Part shown: piece after piece, positions 32,940 to 43,575 of the stretch
How positions within the stretch are numbered: position 1 is the first letter of the stretch
Layout: every line of letters begins with the position of its first letter
From: Dactylonectria macrodidyma
Taxonomy: Eukaryota; Ascomycota; Sordariomycetes; Hypocreales; Nectriaceae
NCBI GenBank assembly: GCA_020744425.1
Contig: JAGMUV010000027.1
Span: forward strand, 248,001 to 312,000
Direction: 5' to 3'
DNA length: 64,000 nt
Notes under the pieces: model-generated
Seen by the model: only the letters and a program-made list of their open reading frames with translations
Databases searched by the model: none
Told to the model about the DNA's origin: nothing
Made by a program: the position numbers and the translations under genes

Positions 32940-33145
32940 TCCACTTCCGGGGTATCTTGCTGGCAGGGTCGCGGGGGGGGAGGATGAGCAGCAGGCCAGC
33001 CTGGTCGCACTGCTCTGTCCACTTGGCGTCGAAGGTCAGGCGGGCGCTGCGGAAGGAGGCGAGGGCGTTCGCCAGCAGGGCGCGAGACGGGATTGGAGGC
33101 ACGTCGGTTCGAAGTTCCCTTAGGGCGGATGTGACGTAGGTAGGC
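32940..33145 (-). pseudogene. Possible DUF1349-like fragment
   Basis: The complement encodes TDVPPIPSRALLANALASF, then ARLTFDAKWTEQCDQAGLLLILPP and KWTRGRLY, which resembles the start of DUF1349 (concanavalin-like) proteins, including the YDQAGL-type segment. No proper start or downstream domain was found, so it is a remnant at best. Confidence 0.35.
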
Positions 33146-34980
33146 ACCGTTGAATACCTCCCAGGATGTTGAGATCCGTCGTTTAATGGATCAATGGCTA
33201 TTCCGATCCATTGGTGGCTGGGATGTGGATGTCTTCTTGTCAATAGCTTCCGCTGGTTAGCGCTAGTCTTTTTCTCCTTTAATCAACACAACATGCTCAT
33301 TTCAACACAGGATGGGTGCTTCTTCCAGATGTCGGTGCCGGGGGTGGCTGTCAGGGTGAACAAAGACATGTGGTATTAGTGAATTGTGGGTGTAGCCAGA
33401 TGACGCCGCGGAGAGAAGATTGATAGCAGCGCACGCAGGTGGACCTCTCTGTCTCATATGAACCAGCACTTGGCATGAAGAGGATGAAGCGGGAACGCAC
33501 TCATTCAGATGTGAGATGCGACTGGCCATCTGCTATGGCAGCCTATAGGGGTCACTGTTGCAAAACCCCCAAAAGCACTACCCAAGACACAAATTGGGCC
33601 TAGCCGACGAACATCCCACCCCACAGTACATGGAGCCATGTACCTCACTATATAATTTCTTGGATTTTTGGCGCTGGGGCTGCTGCAACGACAGTGAGAG
33701 GGACGCAGCGGACCAGCAGGGAGCAGTTCAGCACATTCAGGCATTATCGGGATCGAATTCACGTACTAAATCTTCCAAGCAAAGCTAGACCACTGTATTC
33801 TACAGAGGCAACCTGCCTCTGAGTCCTCCGCTGCAGAGTTGTTGAGGTTCTAGTCTCCAAGCTCACGAGGGCGGTTGATGTTGCCCGCTTAGAGCGAGTG
33901 CGTTCCTTTGTAGACTGTCAGGTGCTGCCTTTATAGTTCTGTACATAACAATGTAACCTTTTGTCATGGCAGATGAGGATCGCTAGAACTGGTCGGGTAT
34001 ATAACCGCTGTATGATAGATAATTAAGTACATGTGGCTAAAAATGTTAGTAATAGTATCCGTCAAATTGATGAAATTCTCAGACAAACATATTTCAATAC
34101 ACAAATATTTCAAATCCTAAGGCCCCTAACATGTAAATAAAACCCCATTGCCGCCAGGCAAGAGTGTGAAATGCTTCTAGCGGGTTGATTCAACTGACTA
34201 GTCCCTATGCTGTTTACTTTCAAGATGAGGAGAGAAGGAGGGAAAGAAGAAAGAAAGACTGCAGTTATTCTGCCGGCTCAGGGTTTTGTGCCTCCCCCCA
34301 CTTTGTGCTGCTGGCGTAGCCACAGCAACAGGGTCCTGACCCGTTACAAAGAGCTGTTACGGGTCGCTATCTCGCTCGCTCGTTCATTTAAAGTTTACGA
34401 AATGGCATTCCCGCCATAGTCTGTGGCCAGCCTCTCGGGTAGCCAACGTCGACACCGCACTTGTCCACTGCTGGCTTATCGCGTTTTGCTCGCACACAGG
34501 AAATAGCTGCTACCAAAATGGAGGAGTCAAAAGTCTGAATTTCTCCGAGTTTAACTTGACTCCATCAAGAAGCAAAAGCTTCAGGCCTTGAGAATGGCGT
34601 AGTATGCATATTCCGAAGCTTGTGGAAGTTAGGCAATCCTAGTGGTTGTAGGATTTGGATTGCAATAACCACAAATAAAAATCGCCTGATTAAAGCGCTG
34701 AGTCACTCGCTCAAGGTTGTTAATAAAAAGATGAACAGGCTTGTGCAGACCGACTTCCAGATATTGCGTGATGCAGATTAGGGCGCTGGGTGGTTATCCG
34801 CATGAGGGTGCATCGTCACAGTCCTGGAAAGCGGCCTGCTGGGAGGGACTCAGAAGCGCTCCGAGCGAGTCCGCAGCTGGTCCGTAGTACCTGCTTCACC
34901 ATGACGCGGGGTATCGAAATGCCCACGACGGTGGGGCGCAAAATGACAGGGGAGTTTTGCAACAGTGTGCCCTATAGGCC
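33146..34980. other. Intergenic, no supported gene
   Basis: About 1.8 kb, locally AT-rich (33960-34140). A short inverted repeat GACCCGT..ACGGGTC lies near 34339-34366. No coding signal. Confidence 0.45.
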
Positions 34981-34992
34981 TCCATAATCTGC
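34981..34992. repeat. Left target-site duplication of full-length LINE
   Basis: TCCATAATCTGC, repeated exactly at 40439-40450. Confidence 0.9.
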
Positions 34993-35072
34993 GGGAGGCT
35001 TGCTTGGACGATCTTGAAATCTCTATATCTTCTCACTTCAAAGAGTTGTGCTGTGGTGGACCACCCTGCATC

Positions 35073-36398
35073 ATGAGTGCCCTGGCGAGTGCGGGGACCG
35101 TGGTGGGGCCGCGGGGTCCCATATCGACGCCAACGGGGCGCCGAGTCATGAAACGCAAAATTGACGACCAAGGGAGGGAATCGAACAAAAGCAGCCGATA
35201 TGCAACAAGGACGACGACAAACGCGAGAACAATTGAAGTGGAATGTGCGACCGACATAAGAAATGGAAACAGCAGCGATAGTACCGACGAGGGAGGAGCG
35301 ACGCTCCAGAGTGCGTTGGATTTGTTGGGCCAGTACCGCGCCGAGTTCCAAGGGATGAAGGAGGCGATTAAGGAGCAGAGCGAAACAATCCGTAACCAGC
35401 AAGAGACCATCCGAGAGTTGAGGGAAGCCGTTGAAGGGCAGCTGAATTGTATACGAGATTTGAGTCAACGATTTGAGGACACCAAGCAGCAGATGGGCCA
35501 TGACCTGAAGCGAGCACACGAGCTGCTTGAAGCTATCGCAGGGCGCGCTCCGGCTACCCCGCCGGTCTCTTTCGCTGACGTCACTCGTTCATCACCCTCA
35601 TCCGAACCTAGCAATGTGAGGACGAACGTCTCCAACAACACCTTGGCATCGTCCTTGGCAAATGAGCTCTATTGCACGATTGATACGTCGCGGGTCGAAG
35701 AAGGGAACAGAGACTGTGCACAGGTGGGACCAATCCGGAAAGCCATCGAAAGTGAGATGAGGGCGAAGGATGGCCAGGCGGCCTGGAGATGCGCGGCAGT
35801 TGTAAGGGATGCCCGGAACGCAGAGCGAGTCAAGGTCATCTGCAGAGATGAAAACGAATTGAAGCAGGTCAAGGACGCCGCGCAGAAGACGGCGGTTGTG
35901 GGAGTGAGGGTGATGAGAGACCAGCTCTACCCGGTGAAGGTGGACAACGCCAACCGAACCGCAGTGCTAGACGCAGAAGGGAACGTCCTACCTGGGGCGG
36001 CTGAAGCGCTCGGCGCCGAGAATAATGTCAATATTGCCAAAATCTCATGGCTAAGCAAAAAGGAATCGGGAAAAGCGTACGGATCGATGGTGGTGTACGT
36101 CACGAAGGGGAACGACGCGATGCGGCTCGTGGACGGACACTACTTTGACCTAGCCGGGGAATCAGCGTGCACAAACGTTTTTGAGCCACGCAAGGGACCA
36201 GTACAGTGTTACAACTGCCAAGAGATTGGCCATAAGTCGTTCCGGTGCAAGAACCCTCAGATTTGCGGACGATGCGCGGGACCGGGGCATCATCACAGGG
36301 AGTGCCAGGCGGTGGAACCGAAGTGCGTGCTGTGCGGCGGACCACACGAATCGTTCAGCAGGAACTGCCGTGTGCGGAACGCGCGCAGCGATGTGTAA
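35073..36398 (+). CDS. LINE ORF1, gag-like RNA-binding protein
   Basis: 441 aa from ATG 35073; the frame continues upstream to 34965, but that part lies outside the element. A coiled coil (about residues 90-150, KEQSETIRNQQETIRELREAV) is followed by a central region and three CCHC knuckles at the C-terminus: CYNCQEIGHKSFRC, CGRCAGPGHHHREC and CVLCGGPHESFSRNC. It would bind LINE RNA to form the ribonucleoprotein. Its TAA overlaps the ORF2 start. Confidence 0.9.
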   Translation: MSALASAGTVVGPRGPISTPTGRRVMKRKIDDQGRESNKSSRYATRTTTNARTIEVECATDIRNGNSSDSTDEGGATLQSALDLLGQYRAEFQGMKEAIKEQSETIRNQQETIRELREAVEGQLNCIRDLSQRFEDTKQQMGHDLKRAHELLEAIAGRAPATPPVSFADVTRSSPSSEPSNVRTNVSNNTLASSLANELYCTIDTSRVEEGNRDCAQVGPIRKAIESEMRAKDGQAAWRCAAVVRDARNAERVKVICRDENELKQVKDAAQKTAVVGVRVMRDQLYPVKVDNANRTAVLDAEGNVLPGAAEALGAENNVNIAKISWLSKKESGKAYGSMVVYVTKGNDAMRLVDGHYFDLAGESACTNVFEPRKGPVQCYNCQEIGHKSFRCKNPQICGRCAGPGHHHRECQAVEPKCVLCGGPHESFSRNCRVRNARSDV

Positions 36399-39300
36399 GA
36401 CCTTCCGCATCCTACAGCTCAATGTACGAAAGCGAGAACCGGTACAACAAAGTTTGATGAACGACGCAGACCTCAAGGACTACGGAGTGCTGGCGGTCTC
36501 TGAACCGTACGCAAAAAAGATCGACGGCAAGGTGGTAACGAGCCCTGCGGGGCACAGCAACTGGACGAGGATGATACCGACGCACACGCACGATGCGCCC
36601 TGGCCGATCCGAAGCATGCTCTGGGTACGAAGCGACATCGAGGCGGAGCAGGTGCCGATACCATCAGCAGATCTCACGGCAGCGGTGCTTCGACTGCCAC
36701 AGAGACACATCCTAATGGTGTCAGTGTACGTGAATGGGAAGAGCACAGAGGCGCTAATATCTACAGTTAGAGTGCTGCATGGCCTGATCCAGCGATTCCG
36801 TAATGGCACCGGCACGCGTACGGACGTGGTGCTGGCTGGAGACTTCAACCGCCATGACCTACTCTGGACCGGAGACGAGGTGTCAGCAAGAAGACAAGGC
36901 GAAGCCGAGCCAATCATCGATCTGATGAACGAGCACGGCCTCTGCAGCCTCCTTCCGAGGGGCACGAAGACGTGGCAAGGCCCGGACAAAGAGAGCACCA
37001 TCGATTTGGTGCTCGCAACGTCGGAACTGGCAGATGAGATGGTGAAGTGTTCCCTTCATCCGACCGACCACGGGTCAGACCATAGAGCGATCCAGACGAC
37101 GTTTAACATCGCAATGCCCGAGAGGACCACGACGCAAAGATTGTTGTTCAAGAACGCTCCTTGGACTCTTATAAGAACCAGAGTGGAAGATAAACTCCGG
37201 CCGCTCCCCTGGGCTGTAGACGTGCAGACGCAGACGGACCAGCTGATGCGAGTCGTCCTAGAGGCAATCCACGACCTGACGCCTCGAGCGCAACCTCCAC
37301 CGTATGCGAAACGCTGGTGGACAAAGGACCTAACACAACTGCGGCGGGCATACACGTTCTGGCGGAACCAAGCGAGGGCGCAACGGCGAGCGGGTCAAGC
37401 GCGACCAGACCTGGAGCGACGAGCCAAGGAAGCAGCCAAGGAGTACCACGACGCCATACGGAGCCAGAAGAAAGCACATTGGGACGACTTCCTGGCCGAA
37501 GACGTCAACATCTGGAAAGCGGCCAAGTATCTCGAACCTAGCAAGGACGCCTTGGGCGACAAGGTGCCACCCTTGAAGAGAGGAAATGGATCTATGACCA
37601 AGGACAAGGCAGAACAAGCCGAAGAGCTTCTCGGCACGTTCTTCCCTCCCTTGCCAGCGAGAATCGAAGATGAAGGAGTGCGACCGCAGCGGAAAGCGGT
37701 GCCCATGCCGGGCCTGACCCCGGAAGAAATCGAAGAAAAAGTCATGGCGGCAAAACCATGGAAAGCACCCGGCGAAGATGGCCTCCCGGCGATGGTGTGG
37801 AGACAACTCTGGCCAGTGGTAAAGTACCGGGTGTTGGCTCTCTTCGATGCGTCGCTCAGAGACGGCATAGTGCCTCGCCAATGGAGAAGTGCGAAAATCA
37901 TCCCGCTGAAGAAGCCGGACAAGGGAGACTACACGGTAGCGAAGGCGTGGCGACCGATATCGCTTTTGTCAACCCTTGGTAAAATAATGGAAGCGGTCGT
38001 TGCTGATCGCATCTCCTACGCAGTAGAGACTTACGGGCTCCTGCCTGCAAACCACTTCGGAGCGAGGAAGCGACGGTCGGCCGAGCAAGCGCTCCTGCTC
38101 CTGCAGGAACAAATTTACAAGGCATGGAGAGCTCGCAAAGTGCTCAGCCTGATCAGTTTCGACGTTAAAGGCGCCTACAACGGAGTGTGCAAAGAGCGAC
38201 TACTCGAGAGGATGAAGGCGAGAGGGGTACCAGACAGACTGGTCAGGTGGATCGATGCCTTCTGCTCCGGGCGAACAGCCTCGATGATGGTGAACGGGTA
38301 CACGTCTGAGCAGCGAGATCTACCCCAAGCAGGTCTCCCTCAGGGATCGCCGCTGTCACCCATCTTGTTCCTCTTCTTCAACGCAGATTTAGTGCAGAGA
38401 AGGATTAAGGCGGAAGGCGGCTCAATTGCATTCGTGGACGATTACTCGGCCTGGGTGACCGGCCCGACCGCGGAGGCGAACCGGGCAGGCATTCAGTCGA
38501 TCATTAACCAAGCGCTCGAGTGGGAGAGACGCAGCGGTGCAACGTTTGAAGCAGACAAGACGACAGTCATCCACTTCACGCGAGTCGCCGTGCGTAACAG
38601 TGACAGGTCGTTTTGGATCAAAGAGAATGAGGTCAAACCTAAAAACAGCGCAAAAATTCTGGGAGTGGTCATGGACGTAGGCCTGCGGTACCAGGAGCAC
38701 ATGGCTAGAGCCGCCGCCAAGGGGCTCACCGCCGCCATGTGTCTGAGAAGGTTGAAAATGCTGTCACCGAGGGTGGCGAGACAGTTATTCGTAGCGACGG
38801 TGGCGCCGGCGATGGACTATGCCTCCAACGTCTGGACGCACGCTCGCCGCGCAAGAGAAGCTGCCTGGCTGAACAAAGCACAGTTGGTGGGAGCGCAGGC
38901 AATTACAGGAGCGTTCCGTACTGTCGCAACGGCGGTGGCCGAGGCCGAAGCCAGTATCCAGACGGTAGAGCAACGACACAGACAAGCCGCGACAAGATTC
39001 TGCATCAACTTGCGGACCCTTCCGAAGACACACCCGCTAGCAGCTTTGAAGAACAAGGCAAGCAAGCGGTTTATATCACCAATGCAGAAGATTGTCTCGG
39101 CGGTGGAAAGGGACCATACGGAGCGGATGGAGGTTATCCATGAGTATGCGTTGCCGCCATGGACCAGTCGCATCCCAGTAGTGGTCGAGGACGACCTAGC
39201 GAAGGCAGCCAAGGCACCAAACGACATCGAGGGCATCATCATAGCAACGTCTAGCTCGAAGAAGGGCGGCATAGTAGGAATGGGAGGAGTCGCGCGCAAC

Positions 39301-40170
39301 GCGACTCGCAACAGTGCAGGCGAGGTGGTTGCCAGCTATTCCGTCACTCTCGGGCCCGGAGACGAGCAGAATCCGTACACAGCGGAACTAGCAGCAATAG
39401 CGATGGGGCTGGAGTGCACGCCGCCCAAGCTTCCTTTTCAGGACGTAACGGTCATGACGAGCAACCGCTCGGCCGTGGAAGTGATCAGGAGGCCTCGGCA
39501 GCAATCCGGTCAATGCACTATCCGTCAGATATACGACCGCACCAAGTGCCTTCGGAAAAGAGGCTGTTCTGTTAGAGTCATGTGGGTGCCGGCTAAGGCC
39601 GAAGGTTTTGCATTGGGACCGATGGCCAAGGCAGCAGCGCAGAGAGCTACCAAAGCAGAGTGCGTGGTAGAGACACCGTCGTACCAAGCAAGGTCCACAA
39701 CACTTCGACTGGCGCTCCTCCAACAACGGCAGTGTGGGCGACTCCCGGAAGGGGTTGGACAGTACTCAAAGCGCATCGACAAGGCCCTGCCGGGCAAGCA
39801 CACCCGTGCACTATACGACTCACTAAAAAGAAAAGAATCGGACGTGATAGCCCAGCTTCGGACTGGGATGATACGACTGAACAGTTATCTTCACAGGATA
39901 GGGGCAGCGGAATCGGACATATGCGATTGTGGACAAGCAGCAGAGACGATTGGGCACTTCCTCTTCCGATGCAAAAAGTGGACAATGCAACGGGAAGCCA
40001 TGTTTAAATGCTCGCGAACAAAGATTGGGAATTTGTCTTTCTTCTTGGGAGGAAAAGCTGCGTCGGACGACGAAAAGTGGAAGCCAAACATGCAGGCTGT
40101 GCGTGCGGCAATCAAATTTGCTATCGCGACGCACAGGCTCGATGCGGGCCAGCGGCCATCGGCAAACTAA
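36391..40170 (+). CDS. LINE ORF2: endonuclease, reverse transcriptase, RNase H
   Basis: 1,259 aa from the ATG that overlaps the ORF1 stop (ATGTGTAA). The APE-type endonuclease spans about residues 1-235 (LQLNVRK, AVSEPYA, AGDFNRHD, DHGSDHRA). Reverse transcriptase covers about 470-800 with SFDVKGAYNGV (588), GLPQGSPLSPILF and AFVDDYSAWV (679). RNase H is about 950-1080 (PYTAELAAIAMGLE). A C-terminal CDCG..H..C motif is near 1180. It nicks target DNA and primes cDNA synthesis there. The frame is open upstream to 36181, but that overlaps ORF1 and lacks endonuclease sequence. Confidence 0.92.
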   Translation: MCKTFRILQLNVRKREPVQQSLMNDADLKDYGVLAVSEPYAKKIDGKVVTSPAGHSNWTRMIPTHTHDAPWPIRSMLWVRSDIEAEQVPIPSADLTAAVLRLPQRHILMVSVYVNGKSTEALISTVRVLHGLIQRFRNGTGTRTDVVLAGDFNRHDLLWTGDEVSARRQGEAEPIIDLMNEHGLCSLLPRGTKTWQGPDKESTIDLVLATSELADEMVKCSLHPTDHGSDHRAIQTTFNIAMPERTTTQRLLFKNAPWTLIRTRVEDKLRPLPWAVDVQTQTDQLMRVVLEAIHDLTPRAQPPPYAKRWWTKDLTQLRRAYTFWRNQARAQRRAGQARPDLERRAKEAAKEYHDAIRSQKKAHWDDFLAEDVNIWKAAKYLEPSKDALGDKVPPLKRGNGSMTKDKAEQAEELLGTFFPPLPARIEDEGVRPQRKAVPMPGLTPEEIEEKVMAAKPWKAPGEDGLPAMVWRQLWPVVKYRVLALFDASLRDGIVPRQWRSAKIIPLKKPDKGDYTVAKAWRPISLLSTLGKIMEAVVADRISYAVETYGLLPANHFGARKRRSAEQALLLLQEQIYKAWRARKVLSLISFDVKGAYNGVCKERLLERMKARGVPDRLVRWIDAFCSGRTASMMVNGYTSEQRDLPQAGLPQGSPLSPILFLFFNADLVQRRIKAEGGSIAFVDDYSAWVTGPTAEANRAGIQSIINQALEWERRSGATFEADKTTVIHFTRVAVRNSDRSFWIKENEVKPKNSAKILGVVMDVGLRYQEHMARAAAKGLTAAMCLRRLKMLSPRVARQLFVATVAPAMDYASNVWTHARRAREAAWLNKAQLVGAQAITGAFRTVATAVAEAEASIQTVEQRHRQAATRFCINLRTLPKTHPLAALKNKASKRFISPMQKIVSAVERDHTERMEVIHEYALPPWTSRIPVVVEDDLAKAAKAPNDIEGIIIATSSSKKGGIVGMGGVARNATRNSAGEVVASYSVTLGPGDEQNPYTAELAAIAMGLECTPPKLPFQDVTVMTSNRSAVEVIRRPRQQSGQCTIRQIYDRTKCLRKRGCSVRVMWVPAKAEGFALGPMAKAAAQRATKAECVVETPSYQARSTTLRLALLQQRQCGRLPEGVGQYSKRIDKALPGKHTRALYDSLKRKESDVIAQLRTGMIRLNSYLHRIGAAESDICDCGQAAETIGHFLFRCKKWTMQREAMFKCSRTKIGNLSFFLGGKAASDDEKWKPNMQAVRAAIKFAIATHRLDAGQRPSAN

Positions 40171-40438
40171 CCTCTAGCGTGCGACTATACTAACAAAAAG
40201 CAGCCTCAATTTTGGCAGACCGTGCTTCAGCTGCCGAGGATAGGATGCTGAACACTTGCAGAATTTGGCCTTCAAGCAGGCCTGTCATGGAACAAGCAGC
40301 GACGAGGTTGAGCAGCAAGCGATGAGACGACAATCTGTGGGGCTTGGGGTGTCAGGTACCAAATGTTCTGAAATGTGAACTAGATTGTATCAAGGCCCTA
40401 TAGGGACTTCCCTCCGGGCGAAATAAAATCCAATCCAA

Positions 40439-40450
40439 TCCATAATCTGC
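40439..40450. repeat. Right target-site duplication of full-length LINE
   Basis: TCCATAATCTGC, exact match to 34981-34992. Confidence 0.9.
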
Positions 40451-41257
40451 CCGAGATTCCGCGCTCCTGACCATCCACTCCGCCCCTAAACCCGTTTCGG
40501 CGAAGCTTGCTTGCTTAGATTGGCCTCCAGAATGATCCTCCTCCCACATCGCAACAGTCCATTTCACGAGAAGATAAACAACCCAACACTACATACTACA
40601 TGTCATTCTCGGGACCTTTTCTGACGACTGAATAGGTGTTGGGCAAAGGAAAATCCTATTACGCCGAAGGACTGCCGGATATTAGTTCGACCGTAGGGGT
40701 AGAAGAGAGTTAGCTGCATCGACTAAACATTCAGCCGAATTACTGATGTATGCAAGCATTCGTCGGATGAAAACGATGCCTAGCGCCCGCGGATCGGGTT
40801 CTCCCGAGTTCATCAGCGTCTATATTGTCGGTGTACCTCTTGGCCGGCCCAACTTTGTCAGTCACAGTACCCTCTACCCTCTCTCAGTTACGTACGAAGT
40901 TACTATTTAAGTACCATGCTCGGGCTTAGCGGAATTTAATCAGTCCTGAATTCCGCATCAGTCGCCAGTTATACGGCTTCTGCGATCTCGAGTCGGGCTG
41001 GCTGACACTACCGGCGTTAACACTTGACCTGAATGGTTGGTGATGCGGACTAAGGGGGCAATCAATTTCCACCAACGTATTCCACCAGCGAGTGAAACTC
41101 ACAAGCGCGAGTGAAACACGCTAACAACCTTGGGGCGTGGGTGTACGCCAAAGGTGTTAAGTAAGTCGTCATGGAGTACTAACACTTTCTTAACAATCCT
41201 CTGCGTGCGGCCTCGCCCAAACTCGTTGTGTTTCGCTCGCCAGTGGAGTACGTTAGC
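40451..41257. other. Intergenic with a TTACTGATG box
   Basis: No gene. An exact TTACTGATG is at 40740-40748 without an obvious downstream gene; the LINE may have separated it from its target, or its gene is lost. Confidence 0.4.
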
Positions 41258-42064
41258 CTACTTTCTGTACCACATGCGACTCGTCTTTGCGCGTCGTATC
41301 TTCTTCTGCAACTGAAAAATGCCATACATTAACGCCTCGGACGTCGGGGGACAACCCGGCACATAGATATCCACGGGCACAATCCTGTCGCAGCCCCTCA
41401 CAACAGAGTAGCTGTAATGATAGTATCCTCCACCATTCGCGCAACTACCCATGGAGATGACCCACCGCGGTTCAGGCATCTGATCGTAGACCTGCCGTAA
41501 CGCTGGAGCCATCTTGTTCGTGAGAGTACCGGCGACAATCATGACGTCGGAATGGCGGGGGGAGGCACGGAAGATGATGCCAAGACGGTCTTGATCGTAG
41601 CGGGGGGCGGAAAGGTGCATCATTTCAACGGCACAGCAGGCGAGACCGAAGGTCATGGGCCAGAAAGAACCCAGTCGGATCCAGTTGGTAACTTGATCTA
41701 TCGTGGTCCTGCACGATATCGTTAATGTTGAAAAAGCCGTCCGTTGAATTGTACCATGGCATACAACGCATGTTGCAGAACGCCCTTTGTCCCCTCTTGA
41801 CTAGGCAAAGGATATTCCCGCCTTGCTGGCTGCGTGGGAACGGATGTGGACGGCGTCCCTGCCACAACATATTTCTGCTGCCTGGTTGTCGGCAACTTGA
41901 CCAAAGTACTTGAGATGCGTGCTATGGTCACTCGGCCATGGTGGAAGAGGGCGGTGGAGGGTTTGGCTGCAGGGAGATTTTGTTAGCGACCGGAGAGATG
42001 AGCAAGAGCTGGCATGCGTACCTCGAAATCCTTTCGTCGTAAGTGATCTCGTTGTAAATGGCAT
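41258..42064 (-). CDS. NDUFS7: Complex I PSST subunit (NADH:ubiquinone oxidoreductase 20 kDa, NDUFS7/NuoB)
   Basis: Three exons, 42022-42064, 41765-41966 and 41258-41708; introns 41967-42021 (GTACGC..CTGCAG, branch GCTAAC) and 41709-41764 (GTATGC..GTGCAG, branch TTAAC); 231 aa. A basic N-terminus suits a mitochondrial presequence. Then come [49 protein letters not shown] and [14 protein letters not shown], giving the four Cys ligands of cluster N2 (CC, C, C). The protein passes electrons to ubiquinone in the matrix arm. The stretch [11 protein letters not shown] before the first Cys pair differs from the WAR(Q/R)-(S/G)S-(L/M)W-P I recall as usual. It is normally a single housekeeping gene; here it lies in transposon-rich DNA and shares a divergent promoter carrying TTACTGATG with a hydrolase gene. 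Confidence 0.95.
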
Positions 42065-42447
42065 AGCGGGAGATTTCGACCTAGGTATCGGCGACGAATA
42101 TACGAATGAGTCAAGTAAGTTAAGAATGGGCAGACATCTCTTCTAATCAACGCCGACAGCACAGGGACGTGTTTGGCAAGACGGATGTGCGAATGTTTAT
42201 TCCGCCTCGACCGACCGACGACGGACACCCTTAGAGGACCGTATGCGTTATTTGCATTTGACTCCTATATTGTAATGGCATTTTGTTCCGAGGCCTTGAC
42301 CGATGACTTCCATTGTCATGTTTCCCCGGTTATCAGACCGAGGCTAAGCTACGATTAGTGAACGTTGTCGATTCACCTTAATTGCTTTGTCAGTCATGCT
42401 GAGGACACCGAACTGCCCCACGCCCCCGGCACTTCTGTTCATCCGCA
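42065..42447. other. Promoter side of PSST gene
   Basis: No TATA box seen and no coding sequence supported. Confidence 0.4.
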
Positions 42448-42456
42448 TTACTGATG
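42448..42456 (+). promoter_or_regulatory. TTACTGATG box between divergent PSST and hydrolase genes
   Basis: Exact 9-mer, 384 bp upstream of the PSST start and 475 bp upstream of the hydrolase start. Confidence 0.55.
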
Positions 42457-42814
42457 AGACTCCGCACCATCGAGACGGGCCAATTTAGTATGCGCGACAT
42501 CCCTGCGGAGGCAAATTTCAAAACGAGGACTGGTTGAAGCTTAGAATTGACTTGGGAATACACCAGATGATTAAAGACAGGGATATGGCCCTTCTGCTTG
42601 GCGTACTAGCCATCCGACTAGCGTGGGCCAGTCCAAATATGGGATGGGGCATTAATATAACTACATGTTTGGTGGCCCACGCGGCATCTGCCATTTCCGC
42701 AGAGAGGGCTCAATGGCCCGCCATTGGAAATGTAATGAGCACTTACCAATGTCCGTCAGCCGGTGTCAAATGGTTAAATCGATGCGGTTATGCTATAAGA
42801 GAGCCGTGAACGAC

Positions 42815-42821
42815 TATATAA
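42815..42821 (+). promoter_or_regulatory. TATA box of the hydrolase gene
   Basis: TATATAA, 110 bp before the ATG at 42931, in a leader without upstream ATG in good context. Confidence 0.6.
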
Positions 42822-43115
42822 GGACCCGCGATTCCCCAGTATAAGACATAATCTTCTGGCCAATATCGAAACGTTCCAGTCAGAAAAGCAGAACGTCTAA
42901 CGACCAGTGCAGCCCCATTCGACGAATCAAATGAAACTGTTCGCGGCGTTTCTTTTTGCCGTGGTAGCTACAGCTATGGTGACCCCAGGGTACGTCAAAC
43001 AAATCTCATGGGGATTCCCAGATGTGCTGACCTTTTCTTAGCAGTCTTTCAGAGCGGCACCAACCTCCTACCACCGCCCCAAGTGCCGGGTGTGACCAGG
43101 AGCCACGGCATCTAG

Positions 43116-43376
43116 TGTTGGATAACTCAGGTATCCTGCTGTTATAGCAATTGCTCTTTCGGGCGGGTGAGACGTCAAAACCGTGATGGTTAACTTGGTG
43201 TTTTACTTGATGTCTTAAGAACAGAATCTAGGCTAGGTAATAGGGCCACGAAGTGGCCCTATATCTAGCAGGGAGGCACCTGCACGTGCCCTTACAGCTG
43301 TTACTAGCTGTGGTCTACACACGTGGGTGCCTACGATCCTGGCGCTAGCCCTGGCAGTGTTAGTGATATTCCAACA
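43116..43376 (-). repeat. 3' LTR of the copia element
   Basis: 261 bp, TGTTGG..CCAACA ends, identical to 49388-49648. Confidence 0.97.
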
Positions 43377-43575
43377 CTGGCAGTCTTCAATTTTGTGCCA
43401 GGGCCCAGGATCACCTAGATATATAAAAGAAGCAGTAACTCCCGCAAGCCTGATTCCGTAACTGCGTATTCAGCATCGCAGCTCCGGCGCCCGTATCTCG
43501 GCCGGAGCTTCCTGGTCCTGTTAGGGCTGCGCCCGCGCAGCCAGCTCTTGGGACAGCTGGTTCTTATGAAAATCA

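Larger units (their letters stand above)
34993..40438 (+). mobile_element. Full-length Tad-like LINE retrotransposon
   Basis: 5,446 bp with an 80-bp 5' UTR, ORF1, ORF2, a conserved 3' UTR and a CCAAT-rich tail (AATAAAATCCAATCCAATC). The 12-bp duplication TCCATAATCTGC flanks it exactly. Both ORFs are uninterrupted, so the insertion looks young and possibly competent. Confidence 0.95.

Noticed and set aside
34965..35072. Longer N-terminus for LINE ORF1
   Set aside because: The frame upstream of 34993 lies outside the element as defined by its 12-bp target duplication.
36181..36390. ORF2 start inside ORF1
   Set aside because: Endonuclease similarity starts only after 36391, where an ATG overlaps the ORF1 stop.
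42534..42809. 91-codon open frame upstream of the hydrolase
   Set aside because: It lies in the promoter region just before the TATA box and has no recognisable domain or signal peptide.
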